DNA of 50,861 nucleotides, from positions 1-50,861 of the forward strand of contig JAUTXP010000045.1 in the NCBI GenBank assembly GCA_030837965.1. The letters run 5' to 3'. This document shows positions 30,341 to 39,235 of this stretch, in pieces (position 1 is the first letter of the stretch; each line of letters opens with the position of its first letter). The notes below the pieces were generated by a model. That model was not told where the DNA came from. It did not search any database and worked only from the letters and a program-made list of their open reading frames with translations. Made by a program: the position numbers and the translations under genes. Origin of the DNA: Acidimicrobiaceae bacterium (GTDB lineage: Bacteria; Actinomycetota; Acidimicrobiia; Acidimicrobiales; JAUTXP01).

Positions 30341-31371
30341 AGGCGGCGCCAGTCGGCGGGGACGGTGACGACGGTGGCCGGCTCGCGCAGGGCGGCGGCG
30401 AGCGAGTGGGTCACGGGGTGGGCGTCGATCTCGGGGACGACCAGCACGAGGCGGCCGGGGTGGCGCAGGCGGACGTCGGCGGCCACGGGGACGAGCGCCA
30501 AGTCCACCCCGGTGGAGCACACCACGGTCACGCCGTCGCCGGTGGCGTCGTCGCCGGTGGCGTCGTCGCCGGTGGCGTCGTTGCCGGTGGCGGCGGCAGG
30601 CGAGGGCAGGCGCAGGTCGGTCAGGGGCAGTGTGGACGAGACGGGCCGCAACCCAGACGCGCCCACCAGTTCAGGGCGCCTGCACACCACGGCCCGCAGC
30701 CAGCGCGCCGCCGCGAGCTGGTTCATGGGATGGGTCGGGGCGTCAGGCGTGCGCAGCTCCCGCACGGCCTCGACCGCGGCCACCAGCGCGTCGAACGGCT
30801 GAACGTCGGGGTGCATGAGCTTCTGGGCCTCCCGGTCGTGCTTGCCCACGCCCACCTCCAGCGCGCCGTCGGCCCCGACCCGGGCGACCTCCAGCCCCAA
30901 CACCTCGGCCAGCAGCAGCCCGTCCTCGGCCACGGGGTCGGCGCCCGCGTCGGCGAACAGGGCACGGAAGGGCTCGGCCGCAGACGGCAACGACCGCTCG
31001 GGCACCAGCTCGGCCGCCGACACGGGCACCAGGGCACGGCCGTCCACCCGCCACACCATTGGCGGCGCGGCGAAGGCCTGTGCCTGGCGCGCCATCGCCC
31101 CGGCGGCGTCGGCGTCGTCCACCAGTACGTGCAGGTCCGACACCTCGAACTGGCGGGCCCACGCCAGCGCGCCACCCAGCGACCGGGCCGACTCGCCGCC
31201 CGCCAACACCCAACCCCGCGGCCCGAGCCGCAACGTGGCACCGCCGGGAAACCCGCCCGGCTCCACATCCACACTCCCCGCATCGACACTCGCCCCGTCG
31301 ACGCCGAAGTGCTCGCGCACCAGGGCCCGAAGCTTGGCCCGATACCCCCCCTGACGCGCACTGGAGGACAT
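30337..31371 (-). CDS. Unrecognised protein downstream of rpmE
   Basis: About 344 residues if started at ATG 31371, which lies in the left arm of a family B hairpin; a later start is possible. The sequence alternates strands and helices (LRLGPRGWVLAGGESARSLG; FEVSDLHVLVDDADAAG; LRHPGRLVLVVPEIDAHP), with no catalytic motif that I recognise. Near the C-terminal third is a four-times repeated ATGDD-type peptide encoded by a 15-bp tandem repeat. Coding character is supported by length and the tight convergent end with the plus-strand gene. Function unknown. Confidence 0.6.
   Translation of the reverse strand: MSSSARQGGYRAKLRALVREHFGVDGASVDAGSVDVEPGGFPGGATLRLGPRGWVLAGGESARSLGGALAWARQFEVSDLHVLVDDADAAGAMARQAQAFAAPPMVWRVDGRALVPVSAAELVPERSLPSAAEPFRALFADAGADPVAEDGLLLAEVLGLEVARVGADGALEVGVGKHDREAQKLMHPDVQPFDALVAAVEAVRELRTPDAPTHPMNQLAAARWLRAVVCRRPELVGASGLRPVSSTLPLTDLRLPSPAAATGNDATGDDATGDDATGDGVTVVCSTGVDLALVPVAADVRLRHPGRLVLVVPEIDAHPVTHSLAAALREPATVVTVPADWRRL
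30535..30594. repeat. 15-bp tandem repeat, four copies
   Basis: GTCGCCGGTGGCGTC is repeated four times (the last copy with three changes). In the minus-strand gene it encodes the pentapeptide D-A-T-G-D/N repeated in frame, so copy number can change without a frameshift. Confidence 0.85.
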
Positions 31372-31403
31372 AGCAGTACCCATGGGGTGGCTATGTCCTC
31401 CAG
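31361..31403. terminator. Family B intergenic hairpin, copy 3
   Basis: Arms CTGGAGGACATAGC (31361-31374) and GCTATGTCCTCCAG (31390-31403) pair over 14 bases. It follows rpmE by about 55 bp on the minus strand and contains the candidate start codon of the next gene. It is the longest stem of family B. Confidence 0.65.
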
Positions 31404-31456
31404 ACGAGAAAAACGCGAGCGCGAGGGGCGGGGCGGGGCGGGGCGGGGCGGGGAAG

Positions 31457-31678
31457 CTACTTCTTGGCCTTGGCGCCCTTGCGGGCCCCGTACCGGCGCT
31501 CGAAGCGCTCGACCCGGCCGCCGGTATCCACCAGCTTCTGCTTGCCGGTGTAGAAGGGATGGCACTCGTTGCACAGCTCGACGCGCAGCTCGGGCGTGGT
31601 CGACTTGGTCGTGAACGTGTTGCCACACGAGCAGTGGACGGTGGCGTCGGCGTAGTTGGGGTGGATCTCGGTCTTCAT
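31457..31678 (-). CDS. rpmE: 50S ribosomal protein L31 (zinc-binding form)
   Basis: 73 residues. MKTEIHPNY at the N-terminus and the four cysteines (HCSCGNTF and [13 protein letters not shown]) identify the zinc-containing bL31, which joins the two ribosomal subunits at the central bridge. The basic C-terminus [13 protein letters not shown] is typical. It follows rho by 40 bp on the same strand, the conserved rho-rpmE pair. Confidence 0.97.
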   Translation of the reverse strand: MKTEIHPNYADATVHCSCGNTFTTKSTTPELRVELCNECHPFYTGKQKLVDTGGRVERFERRYGARKGAKAKK

Positions 31679-31701
31679 GGCGTCCTCTCTTCTACACGTC
31701 T

Positions 31702-31733
31702 TTATACAGGCGGCGTCTTATACCGGCGGCGTC
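31702..31733. repeat. Tandem duplication at the 3' end of rho
   Basis: TTATACAGGCGGCGTC (31702-31717) is followed directly by TTATACCGGCGGCGTC (31718-31733), one base different. The right copy encodes the last codons and stop of Rho; the left copy lies outside the gene and repeats them, including the stop triplet, in another frame. Confidence 0.85.
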
Positions 31734-33706
31734 GGGCCCTTGGCGATCTCGGCCAAGAACTCGTCGTTGCTGGCCGTCGTCTTGATCCTGTCGATCAACA
31801 ACTCCAACCCGGGCGCGGCATTCCCGTCCGCGGCCATGGCGTTGAGGACCCGTCGCAGCTTCCACACCTGCTGCAACTGGGTGCGCTCGAACAACAGCTC
31901 CTCGTGCCTGGTGGACGAGGCGTTGACGTCGATGGCCGGGTAGACCCGCTTCTCGGCCAGCCGCCGGTCCAGGCGCAGCTCCATGTTGCCGGTGCCCTTG
32001 AACTCCTCGAAGATGACCTCGTCCATCTTGGACCCCGTCTCCACCAAGGCGGTGGCCAAGATGGTGAGCGACCCGCCCTCTTCGATGTTGCGGGCCGCAC
32101 CGAAGAACTTCTTGGGCGGATAGAGGGCGCCCGTGTCGATGCCGCCGGACATGATGCGCCCGGTGGCCGGAGCGGCCAGGTTGTAGGCCCGGGCCAGGCG
32201 GGTGATGCCGTCGAGGATGATGACCACGTCGGTGCCCACCTCGACCAGACGCTTGGCCCGCTCGATGGTCAGCTCGGCCACCTGGGTGTGCTCGTCCGAA
32301 GGCCGGTCGAAGGTGGAGGCCACGACCTCGCCCTTCACCGATCGGCGCATGTCGGTGACCTCCTCGGGCCGCTCGTCCACCAGCAGCACCATGAGGTGGA
32401 CGCCGGGGTTGTTGGCCTCGATGGAGTGGGCCACCTGCTTCATGATCGTGGTCTTGCCTGCCTTGGGGGGCGACACGATCAGGCCGCGCTGGCCCTTGCC
32501 GATGGGCGAGATGAGGTCGACGATGCGGGCCGTGGTGTTAGCCGGGTCGCCGGGCAGTTCGAGCCGCAGCTTCTCGTCGGGGAACAGCGGGGTGAGGTCC
32601 TCGAAGCGGGGCCGCAAGCGGGCCTCATCCGGGGTCATGCCCGACACGGTGTCGATGCGCAGCAGTGCCGGGTACTTCTCGTTGGTGGCCGCGGGCCTGC
32701 TGGCCCCTTCGACGTAGTCCCCCTTGCGCAAGGCGAAGCGCCGCACCTGGCTGATGGAGACGTACACGTCTTTCTGGCTGGCCAGGAAACCGGACGTGCG
32801 CAGGAAGCCGAAGCCTTCGTCGCGCAGGTCGAGCAGGCCGGACACGGGGACGGGCTCGCCTTGGAAGACGGGCTCCTGCCCGCTGCCCTGGAGGTCGCGC
32901 TCGATGCCGCCTCCGCCACCACCGGGACCACGCTCGCGGTCGCGTCCGCGGCGACGGCGGTTGCGCCGGTTGCCCAGGTCGCCTTGACCGCCGTCGTACT
33001 GCTGGTTCTGCTGCTGGCGGTTCTGCTGGCTCTGACCCTGCTGGTTCTGACCCCCCTGGCGGTCACGGTTCTGGCCTTGGCCTTGGCCTTGGCCCTGTCC
33101 TTGCTGGCGGTCCCTGGGCTGGCGGTCGCCTGACTGGCCGTCGCGGCCTTGGGGGGCGCTGGTCGACTCGCCGGACGTCGAGCCGGACTCGGTCGACGCC
33201 GCGTCGCCACCGTCGCCGGCGCCAGTGCGCCCGGCCCGGCCGTTGGACTCGGCGTTGTCGGCCTGGGCCGGAGCAGGCGCGGGGGCGGCCAGTTGCGACG
33301 ACCTGGGCGCTCGCGCCGGGGCCGGTTCGGCAAGCGAGGACGAAGCGCGGCCATTGGCCGATGGGCTCTCGACCGATGCCCCGTCAGACGACGCGGCCTC
33401 AGCCGACCCGCCGTTCGCCGATACCGCCGACGCCGATACGGCCGAGGTCGACTCGCTGCCGTCGACGACACCACTGCCGCCCTCGGCTGCGTCGGTCGCC
33501 TTGCGACGGGTCCGCTTGGGCTTGTCCGGCGCGCCGTTGCTGTCCGCGTCCACGTCCACGCCGGTGGCCCGCAGGATCTGGGTCACCAGGTTGGCCTTGG
33601 ACGTCCGCGACGCGGGCGTGAGCCCCATCGCCGACGCGATCTGCTGAAGCTCGTCGCGCTCTTTGCGCTCCAAGACCGAGCGTTCGAGCTGCTGCTCTCC
33701 GCTCAT
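31718..33706 (-). CDS. rho: Transcription termination factor Rho
   Basis: About 662 residues from ATG 33706, preceded by GAGGTG. Residues ~12-50 are the Rho N-terminal helical domain ([34 protein letters not shown]). Residues ~55-300 are a long disordered Ala/Ser then Gln/Arg/Gly/Asn-rich insertion, as in actinobacterial Rho proteins, which can bind RNA or phase separate. The cold-shock-like RNA-binding fold follows ([37 protein letters not shown]). The hexameric ATPase has Walker A PPKAGKTT near residue 412, [12 protein letters not shown] and [13 protein letters not shown]. The C-terminal codons are duplicated downstream. Confidence 0.96.
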   Translation of the reverse strand: MSGEQQLERSVLERKERDELQQIASAMGLTPASRTSKANLVTQILRATGVDVDADSNGAPDKPKRTRRKATDAAEGGSGVVDGSESTSAVSASAVSANGGSAEAASSDGASVESPSANGRASSSLAEPAPARAPRSSQLAAPAPAPAQADNAESNGRAGRTGAGDGGDAASTESGSTSGESTSAPQGRDGQSGDRQPRDRQQGQGQGQGQGQNRDRQGGQNQQGQSQQNRQQQNQQYDGGQGDLGNRRNRRRRGRDRERGPGGGGGGIERDLQGSGQEPVFQGEPVPVSGLLDLRDEGFGFLRTSGFLASQKDVYVSISQVRRFALRKGDYVEGASRPAATNEKYPALLRIDTVSGMTPDEARLRPRFEDLTPLFPDEKLRLELPGDPANTTARIVDLISPIGKGQRGLIVSPPKAGKTTIMKQVAHSIEANNPGVHLMVLLVDERPEEVTDMRRSVKGEVVASTFDRPSDEHTQVAELTIERAKRLVEVGTDVVIILDGITRLARAYNLAAPATGRIMSGGIDTGALYPPKKFFGAARNIEEGGSLTILATALVETGSKMDEVIFEEFKGTGNMELRLDRRLAEKRVYPAIDVNASSTRHEELLFERTQLQQVWKLRRVLNAMAADGNAAPGLELLIDRIKTTASNDEFLAEIAKGPTPPV

Positions 33707-33925
33707 ATGCACCTCACTTGGGTTGCTGTCCAGAGAAAAATGGGTCGGTTGCCGCCGCGCCTGACCGAGTGGCCCATGGTGAAGAAGGAGAAGCACGACG
33801 ACCGGAGATCGGAGCGAGGAGTGGGTTCTGCACCACCCAGAAACCCTTACCCCCTGCGCCACCCCCGGACGTCCCTCCGAATGGAGGCGCTGCGCCCGAG
33901 ACGGCAAGCGGTTTCGCCGCTCATG

Positions 33926-34606
33926 CTACCCGGGGCGCCCAACATCGGCAATCCCGGTCGAATTCCCCCCATGCAGGGTCCGCAGGAAGCGGGCCAAGAA
34001 GGCCATGTCCGCGTCCACCAGAGCGGGGTCGACCTTGAGCCACGGCGCCGCGCCGGGCCGGGCCGGAGCGCCTCGCGCGGCCAGTACCTGGCCCCGGTAC
34101 CACCGCATGCGCTCGGCCACGGCGTCCCACAACTCGTCGTCCACCGAGAGGCCATACGAGTGGCAGAAGCGGGCGACCCGCTGCACTCGGTCGGGCGGCG
34201 CGGGCCAGCCCACGCGCACGCATTCCGCATCGTCGTAGAGCGGGGCGAAGTGCCAGACGGCCGAGGCCACGTCGGCCAAGGACAGGCCGGGCCCGGCCAG
34301 GTCCCAGTCGATCAGCCCGACCGCATCGGCACCGTCGAACACCACGTTCCACGGGCCCACGTCGTTGTGACACACCGCGTGCCCGGTGGCGTCGTGGAAG
34401 CGGCGCAGCAGCCGGGCCACCGAGACGACCGCGTCGTCCGAGCGCACGTCGTCCGACAACGGCCGCTCCCCCACCGAACCGGGCAGCCACGTGACAACCT
34501 CCCACTGGTCGTCGCACGAGACAGGCCTGGGGCCGATCCCGTCGGGCAGGGAGGACAACAGATCGTGGACCGAGCCCGTCCACGGCCCGGCCTGGCGGCG
34601 CACCAA
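33926..34606 (-). CDS. APH-family phosphotransferase in the thrB position
   Basis: About 225 residues from a TTG/GTG near 34603-34606 (start uncertain). The kinase-like catalytic loop VCHNDVGPWNVVF (H-x-D-x4-N) and the metal-binding GLIDWDLAGPG are those of aminoglycoside/choline/homoserine-type phosphotransferases (APH fold). RRQAGPWTGSVHDLL matches the N-terminus of a common actinobacterial APH group. It sits between thrC and rho, exactly where M. tuberculosis has the GHMP-type thrB. APH-fold homoserine kinases exist in other bacteria, so a non-orthologous homoserine kinase is possible. A generic small-molecule kinase is the alternative. 27-30 bp separate it from the thrC stop. Confidence 0.78.
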   Translation of the reverse strand: MVRRQAGPWTGSVHDLLSSLPDGIGPRPVSCDDQWEVVTWLPGSVGERPLSDDVRSDDAVVSVARLLRRFHDATGHAVCHNDVGPWNVVFDGADAVGLIDWDLAGPGLSLADVASAVWHFAPLYDDAECVRVGWPAPPDRVQRVARFCHSYGLSVDDELWDAVAERMRWYRGQVLAARGAPARPGAAPWLKVDPALVDADMAFLARFLRTLHGGNSTGIADVGRPG

Positions 34607-34632
34607 GCCCGCGGCGGATTGGACCTGGACTC

Positions 34633-35688
34633 TCAAACTCCCAACTCGGCCCGGATGGCCTTGTACTCCGCGTCCACCGCGGTGGGCACCGCGATCTGGC
34701 CGATGGCGACGTCCGGGTCCTTCAAGCCGTGCCCGGTGAGGACGCACACGACGGTGGACCCTGCGGGCACGCCGTACTTCATCAGCCCCGCCACCGAGGC
34801 GGCCGACGCGGGCTCGCAGAAGAGCGACTCGCTCTCGGCCAGGAAGCGGTAGGCGGCCAGGATCTCCTCGTCGGTGACGGCCTCGATCATCCCGCCCGAC
34901 TCGGACGCGGCCGCAGTGGCGCCGTACCAGGAGGCCGGGTTGCCGATGCGAATGGCGGTGGCGATGGTGTCGGGCTTCTCCACCGGCTTGCCCTCCACGA
35001 TGGGGGCCGCGCCCGCGGCCTGGAACCCGTGCATCCGGGGCAGCTTCGACACCTTGCCCGCGTCCTGGTACTCGCGGTAGCCCTTCCAATACGCGGTGAT
35101 GTTGCCCGCGTTGCCAACCGGGATGCAGTGGACGTCGGGCGCGTCGCCCAGCACGTCAACGATCTCGAAGGCGGCCGTCTTCTGCCCCTCGATGCGGAAC
35201 GGGTTGATGCTGTTGACCACGGTGACCGGCGCCTGGTCGCCCAGTTCGCGCACGATGGCCAGGGCGTCGTCGAAGTTGCCCCTGATCTGCAGGACGCGCG
35301 CCCCATGGATGAGGGCCTGGGCCAGCTTGCCCAAGGCGATGTAGCCCTCGGGGATGAGCACCGCGCACGTCAGGCCCGCCCGGGCCGCATAGGCCGCGGC
35401 CGACGCCGACGTGTTGCCGGTGGACGCGCACACCACGGCCTTGGCGCCCTCCTCGGCCGCTTTGGAGATGGCGAGCGTCATGCCCCTGTCCTTGAAGGAG
35501 CCGGTGGGGTTGAGGCCCTCGTACTTCAAATAGACAGTGGCGCCCACCCGCTCGCTGAGCCGCGGCGCGGGAACCAGGGGCGTGCCCCCTTCCAGCAGGG
35601 TGACGACGGGCGTGGCCTCGCTGACAGGGAGAAAGGCGCGGTACTCCTCGATGAGGCCCGGCCAGCCCGCCGCCCCCGGGCGGGTCAT
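34633..35688 (-). CDS. thrC: Threonine synthase
   Basis: 351 residues from ATG 35688. It converts O-phosphohomoserine to threonine with PLP. The PLP lysine lies in [33 protein letters not shown] is the phosphate-binding region, and [13 protein letters not shown] and [10 protein letters not shown] are family marks. The short, archaeal/actinobacterial class length is normal. The start follows the hom stop by 5 bases. Confidence 0.96.
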   Translation of the reverse strand: MTRPGAAGWPGLIEEYRAFLPVSEATPVVTLLEGGTPLVPAPRLSERVGATVYLKYEGLNPTGSFKDRGMTLAISKAAEEGAKAVVCASTGNTSASAAAYAARAGLTCAVLIPEGYIALGKLAQALIHGARVLQIRGNFDDALAIVRELGDQAPVTVVNSINPFRIEGQKTAAFEIVDVLGDAPDVHCIPVGNAGNITAYWKGYREYQDAGKVSKLPRMHGFQAAGAAPIVEGKPVEKPDTIATAIRIGNPASWYGATAAASESGGMIEAVTDEEILAAYRFLAESESLFCEPASAASVAGLMKYGVPAGSTVVCVLTGHGLKDPDVAIGQIAVPTAVDAEYKAIRAELGV

Positions 35689-35692
35689 CGGG

Positions 35693-36979
35693 TCATTCCG
35701 ATCCCACCACCCGCAGCAGGCTGCCGATGCTGTGCACCGCGTCCAGCTCGCGCAGGCCGTGCAAGGTCGCCTGCACGTCGCGCTCGCGCGCGATGTGGGT
35801 GATGAAGACCAGACGGGCCTCGCCCGACTCCTCGTCGTCCTGCTCCATGGAGCGGATGGACACGCCGTGCTCGCCGAACACGGTGGCCACCGAGGCCAGC
35901 ACGCCCGTGCGGTCGGCCACTTCGAGGTTGATGTAGTACTGCGAGCGCAGCTCGTCGATGGAGCGCAGCGTGGCCCGCCCGGGTGACGAGGCCCGCCCGC
36001 TGCCGCCCGAGCGCAGGTTGTGGGCCGCGTCGATGAGGTCGCCCAGAACGGCCGACGCGGTGGGCATGCCGCCCGCGCCCCGGCCATAGAGCATCAAGTC
36101 GCCCACGGCCTCGCCCTGGATGAACACGGCGTTGAAGGACTCGCGCACGGCGGCGAGGGGGTGCGTCTTCATGATCATGGCCGGATGGACGCGGACCGCC
36201 ACCTCGCCCTCGACCTGCTCGGCGATGGCCAGGAGCTTGATGACGTAGCCCAGCCGGTCGGCATAGGCGATGTCTGCGCTGGTGATGCCGGAGATGCCCT
36301 CGCGGTACACGTCGCCCGCCACCACCTTGGCGCCGAAGGCGATGCTGGCCAGGATGGCGCACTTGGCCGCAGCGTCGTAGCCCTCCACGTCGGCCGTGGG
36401 GTCGCGCTCGGCGAACCCAAGGGTCTGGGCCTCGGCCAGCGCGTCGCTGTACGAAGCGCCCGCCTCGCTCATGCGGGTGAGGATGTAGTTGGTCGTTCCG
36501 TTGACGATGCCCATGATCCGGATGATCCGTTCGCCTGCCAAGGACTCCCGCAGCGGTCGGATCAGCGGGATGCCGCCGCCCACCGCGGCCTCGTACAGCA
36601 GGTCGACTCCCGCGGCCACGGCCGCGTCGACCAGTTCGGCGCCCACGTTGGCCAACAGCTCCTTGTTGGCGGTGATGACGGGCTTGCCGGATTTGAGGGC
36701 ATCGAGGATGAGGCTGCGGGCGGGCTCGATGCCGCCGATGGCCTCCACGATCACATCGATGTCGGGGTCATTGGCCACCGACTCCGCATCCGACGTGAGG
36801 CAGGACTCGGGCAGTTGCACGCTGCGCTCGCGGGCCGTGCTGCGGACCGCGACCCGCGTGACCTCGAGGGTCAGGCCGGTCCGCTCGGCGATGGCCTGCG
36901 CGTCGGCCGCCAGCAGTTGCACCAGCGCGCCACCAACGTTGCCGCATCCCAAAACGCCCACCCGCACCGTGTCGCCCAC
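35693..36979 (-). CDS. hom: Homoserine dehydrogenase
   Basis: About 428 residues from GTG 36979 (start by homology; a second GTG is four codons in). It reduces aspartate semialdehyde to homoserine. The Rossmann motif [14 protein letters not shown], the lysine in [11 protein letters not shown], the catalytic [15 protein letters not shown], the [14 protein letters not shown] region and a C-terminal ACT domain ([19 protein letters not shown]) for threonine feedback are all present. It heads hom-thrC-(APH) and is divergent from the secreted protease. Confidence 0.96.
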   Translation of the reverse strand: MGDTVRVGVLGCGNVGGALVQLLAADAQAIAERTGLTLEVTRVAVRSTARERSVQLPESCLTSDAESVANDPDIDVIVEAIGGIEPARSLILDALKSGKPVITANKELLANVGAELVDAAVAAGVDLLYEAAVGGGIPLIRPLRESLAGERIIRIMGIVNGTTNYILTRMSEAGASYSDALAEAQTLGFAERDPTADVEGYDAAAKCAILASIAFGAKVVAGDVYREGISGITSADIAYADRLGYVIKLLAIAEQVEGEVAVRVHPAMIMKTHPLAAVRESFNAVFIQGEAVGDLMLYGRGAGGMPTASAVLGDLIDAAHNLRSGGSGRASSPGRATLRSIDELRSQYYINLEVADRTGVLASVATVFGEHGVSIRSMEQDDEESGEARLVFITHIARERDVQATLHGLRELDAVHSIGSLLRVVGSE

Positions 36980-37123
36980 CCCAAGACGGTAGCCGCAGAA
37001 AGAAATTTCGAGCGCCCTGTCCGAAGCGGTCGGCCACGTCCCATTTCTCCACGTCAAGTCCACGTCAGGGGCTGCCGATAGCCGGGGAGGCCGGGGTAGC
37101 GGCCATCCGAAAGGGCGGGGTAC

Positions 37124-39040
37124 ATGAACACACTCACGATTGGCATGCCGGGCGGCATGACCAAGCGGACGCTCCAGCAGGCCGTAGCCCTGATGGTCGG
37201 GCTGATGATGCTGGTCTCGACGAGTGCGGGCGCGCAGGTTCCCACGCTTCACCTGGGCAAGGCCGTCTCCATCATCGTCAGCAAGCTGAACCCCTCTGAC
37301 CCCGGCCCCGAGCGGGCCGTCCAGCGCGTCGGGGGCAAGGTCGGCAAGCCGCTGCACATCGTCGACGGATTCGAGGCGACCGTCCCTGAGCGGACGATCG
37401 GCCTCATCGCGTCGCAGCCCGGGGTGCGCGGCATCACCCGCAACTCGGCCGTGCACGTGGCGGGCCAGTACGGCGAGAACTCGAACGTGGCCAGCGCCGT
37501 CTACACCGACGTCGTCCGAGCCTCCAAGGCTTGGGGCGCAGGCGTCACCGGCCGGGGCGTCGGCGTGGCCGTCATCGACACCGGCGTGGACGTGAGCGGC
37601 GACCTGGGCAACCGGGTGGCCATGGCCGTGGACTTCAGCGGCGAGAACGCGCCGACCACGGACAGCTTCGGGCACGGCACCTTCGTCGCCGGCCTGATCG
37701 CGGGCAACGGCGCCAACTCCAACGGCGCTGTCAAGGGCGTGGCCCCGGAGTCGCACATCCTCTCCGTGAAGATCGCGGGCCGGGACGGCTCGACCAACAT
37801 CTTCCGCCTGCTGGCCGCGCTCGAGTGGGTCGTGACCATGAAGGACGCCTACGGCATCCGGGTCATGAACCTCTCACTCGGCTCGGACTCCACGCAGTCC
37901 TATCTGGTCGATCCGCTCAACTACGCCATCGAGCGGGTGTGGAACTCGGGCATCGTCGTCGTCACCGCCGCGGGCAACAACGGCAAGATCGTCAAGCCCG
38001 CCGACGACCCGCTGGTCGTGACCGTGGGCGCCACCGACGACCACACGACGGTCAACACCAACAACGACACCATCGCCAGCTTCTCGGGCGTAGGCCCGAC
38101 GCTGTCCGACCGTCTGGCCAAGCCGGACGTGGTCGCTCCTGGCAAGTCGGTGATCTCGAGCCGCTCGCCCGGCAGCTACGTCGATCAGTCCTTCCCCAAC
38201 GCTGAGATCGGGTCCAGCTACTTCAAGGGGTCGGGCACCTCGTTCTCCTCGGCTGTGGCCGCAGGTGTGGCCGCCCTGGTCATCCAGAAGAACTGGAACC
38301 TGAACCCGAACCAGGTCAAGCAGCGCCTGATGTCCACGGCCAAGTCGGTGTCCAGCTCGAACCCGATGCAGCAGGGCGCGGGCCAGCTCGACGCATGGGG
38401 CGCCATGCAGAGCAACGACACCACGCAGGCCAACCAAGGGGTCACCCCGGCCAACGGCAGCGGTTCGCTCCAGGGCTCCAGCGGCAGCTCCTGCTTCAGG
38501 GACGCAGCGGGCAACTGCATGAGTGACGCCGACGTCTACGCCGCCGTGGGCTTCAACCCCACGCAGTTCTTCGGCTCCCAGTGGGCGGGCAGCCAGTGGG
38601 CGGGGTCGCAGTGGGCAGGCTCCCAGTGGGCAGGCAGCCAGTGGGGCGGCTCCCAGTGGGCGGGATCGCAATGGGGCGGCAGCCAGTGGGCAGGCTCGCA
38701 GTGGGCGGGATCGCAATGGGGCGGCTCCCAGTGGGGCGGCTCGCAGTGGGGTGGTTCCCAGTGGGCAGGCAGCCAGTGGGGCGGGTCGCAGTGGGCCGGA
38801 TCGCAATGGGGTGGCTCGCAGTGGGGCGGGTCCCAATGGGGCGGCTCGCAGTGGGGCGGGTCCCAATGGGGCGGGTCCCAATGGGGCGGCAGCCAGTGGG
38901 CAGGCTCGCAGTGGGGCGGCTCGCAGTGGGCCAACAGCCAATGGGCCGGGTCGCAGTGGGCCGGAAGCCAGTGGGACGGCGCCCAGTGGACCGGCAACCA
39001 GTGGACCGACCTCGAGTGGCTTGGCAGCCACTGGGGCTAG
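37124..39040 (+). CDS. Secreted subtilisin-like S8 peptidase with Trp-rich pentapeptide tail
   Basis: 638 residues. After a signal peptide (TLQQAVALMVGLMMLVSTSAGA; ATG 37124 or the ATG twelve codons in), an inhibitor-like propeptide (residues ~40-115, with IVSKLNPSDPGPERAVQ) precedes the catalytic domain. The triad is Asp in VAVIDTGVDVSG, His in GHGTFVAGLIAG and Ser in GSGTSFSSAVAAG. After residue 420 a Ser/Asn/Gly linker leads to residues 483-637: 31 consecutive pentapeptides of the form x-G-S-Q-W. The tail may anchor the enzyme to a surface polysaccharide or to itself, but its role is unknown. It is flanked by divergent hom and the GGDEF-EAL gene; an own terminator follows. Confidence 0.93.
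   Translation: MNTLTIGMPGGMTKRTLQQAVALMVGLMMLVSTSAGAQVPTLHLGKAVSIIVSKLNPSDPGPERAVQRVGGKVGKPLHIVDGFEATVPERTIGLIASQPGVRGITRNSAVHVAGQYGENSNVASAVYTDVVRASKAWGAGVTGRGVGVAVIDTGVDVSGDLGNRVAMAVDFSGENAPTTDSFGHGTFVAGLIAGNGANSNGAVKGVAPESHILSVKIAGRDGSTNIFRLLAALEWVVTMKDAYGIRVMNLSLGSDSTQSYLVDPLNYAIERVWNSGIVVVTAAGNNGKIVKPADDPLVVTVGATDDHTTVNTNNDTIASFSGVGPTLSDRLAKPDVVAPGKSVISSRSPGSYVDQSFPNAEIGSSYFKGSGTSFSSAVAAGVAALVIQKNWNLNPNQVKQRLMSTAKSVSSSNPMQQGAGQLDAWGAMQSNDTTQANQGVTPANGSGSLQGSSGSSCFRDAAGNCMSDADVYAAVGFNPTQFFGSQWAGSQWAGSQWAGSQWAGSQWGGSQWAGSQWGGSQWAGSQWAGSQWGGSQWGGSQWGGSQWAGSQWGGSQWAGSQWGGSQWGGSQWGGSQWGGSQWGGSQWGGSQWAGSQWGGSQWANSQWAGSQWAGSQWDGAQWTGNQWTDLEWLGSHWG
38570..39034. repeat. 31 tandem 15-bp codon repeats encoding x-G-S-Q-W
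   Basis: The 15-base unit (consensus GGCTCCCAGTGGGCG and variants) is repeated 31 times in frame. 27 units read exactly x-x-S-Q-W; the last four drift (DGAQW, TGNQW, TDLEW, LGSHW). First residue is mostly Ala or Gly. The varied synonymous codons show that the peptide, not only the DNA, is kept by selection. Confidence 0.95.
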
Positions 39041-39075
39041 CGCCAAACAGATGATGTGTCCCCCTTGGGACGAGA

Positions 39076-39112
39076 GCGGGGAGGGCCGGGCCACGAGTCC
39101 GGCCCTCCCCGC
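39076..39112. terminator. 14-bp hairpin after the S8 peptidase gene
   Basis: Perfect arms GCGGGGAGGGCCGG (39076-39089) and CCGGCCCTCCCCGC (39099-39112) with a 9-base loop, 36 bp after the protease stop. A very stable GC stem without U-tail, as usual for actinobacterial terminators. Confidence 0.8.
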
Positions 39113-39235
39113 GCCCCTGCATGACCGGCCCGCGGCAGAGACGATCGACCAAAGAAACGGCGCGATCCGCTCGTTTGGCATGCCGATTCCGCCGATGAAC
39201 ATCCGAACCGATCTAGAAGGGCGTGGAGACAGGCA

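Noticed and set aside
37060-37123. Possible c-di-GMP riboswitch before the protease (GTAGCGG-like string)
   Set aside because: The rest of the GEMM consensus (GCAAAC and the tetraloop-receptor part) is missing.
38570-39034. CRISPR-like regular repeats
   Set aside because: Units are 15 bases with no spacers and are in frame inside a protease; they are coding repeats.
39170-39235. TTGGCATGCCGATTCC resembling a sigma-54 promoter
   Set aside because: The GC/TGC element is not right, and actinobacteria normally lack RpoN.
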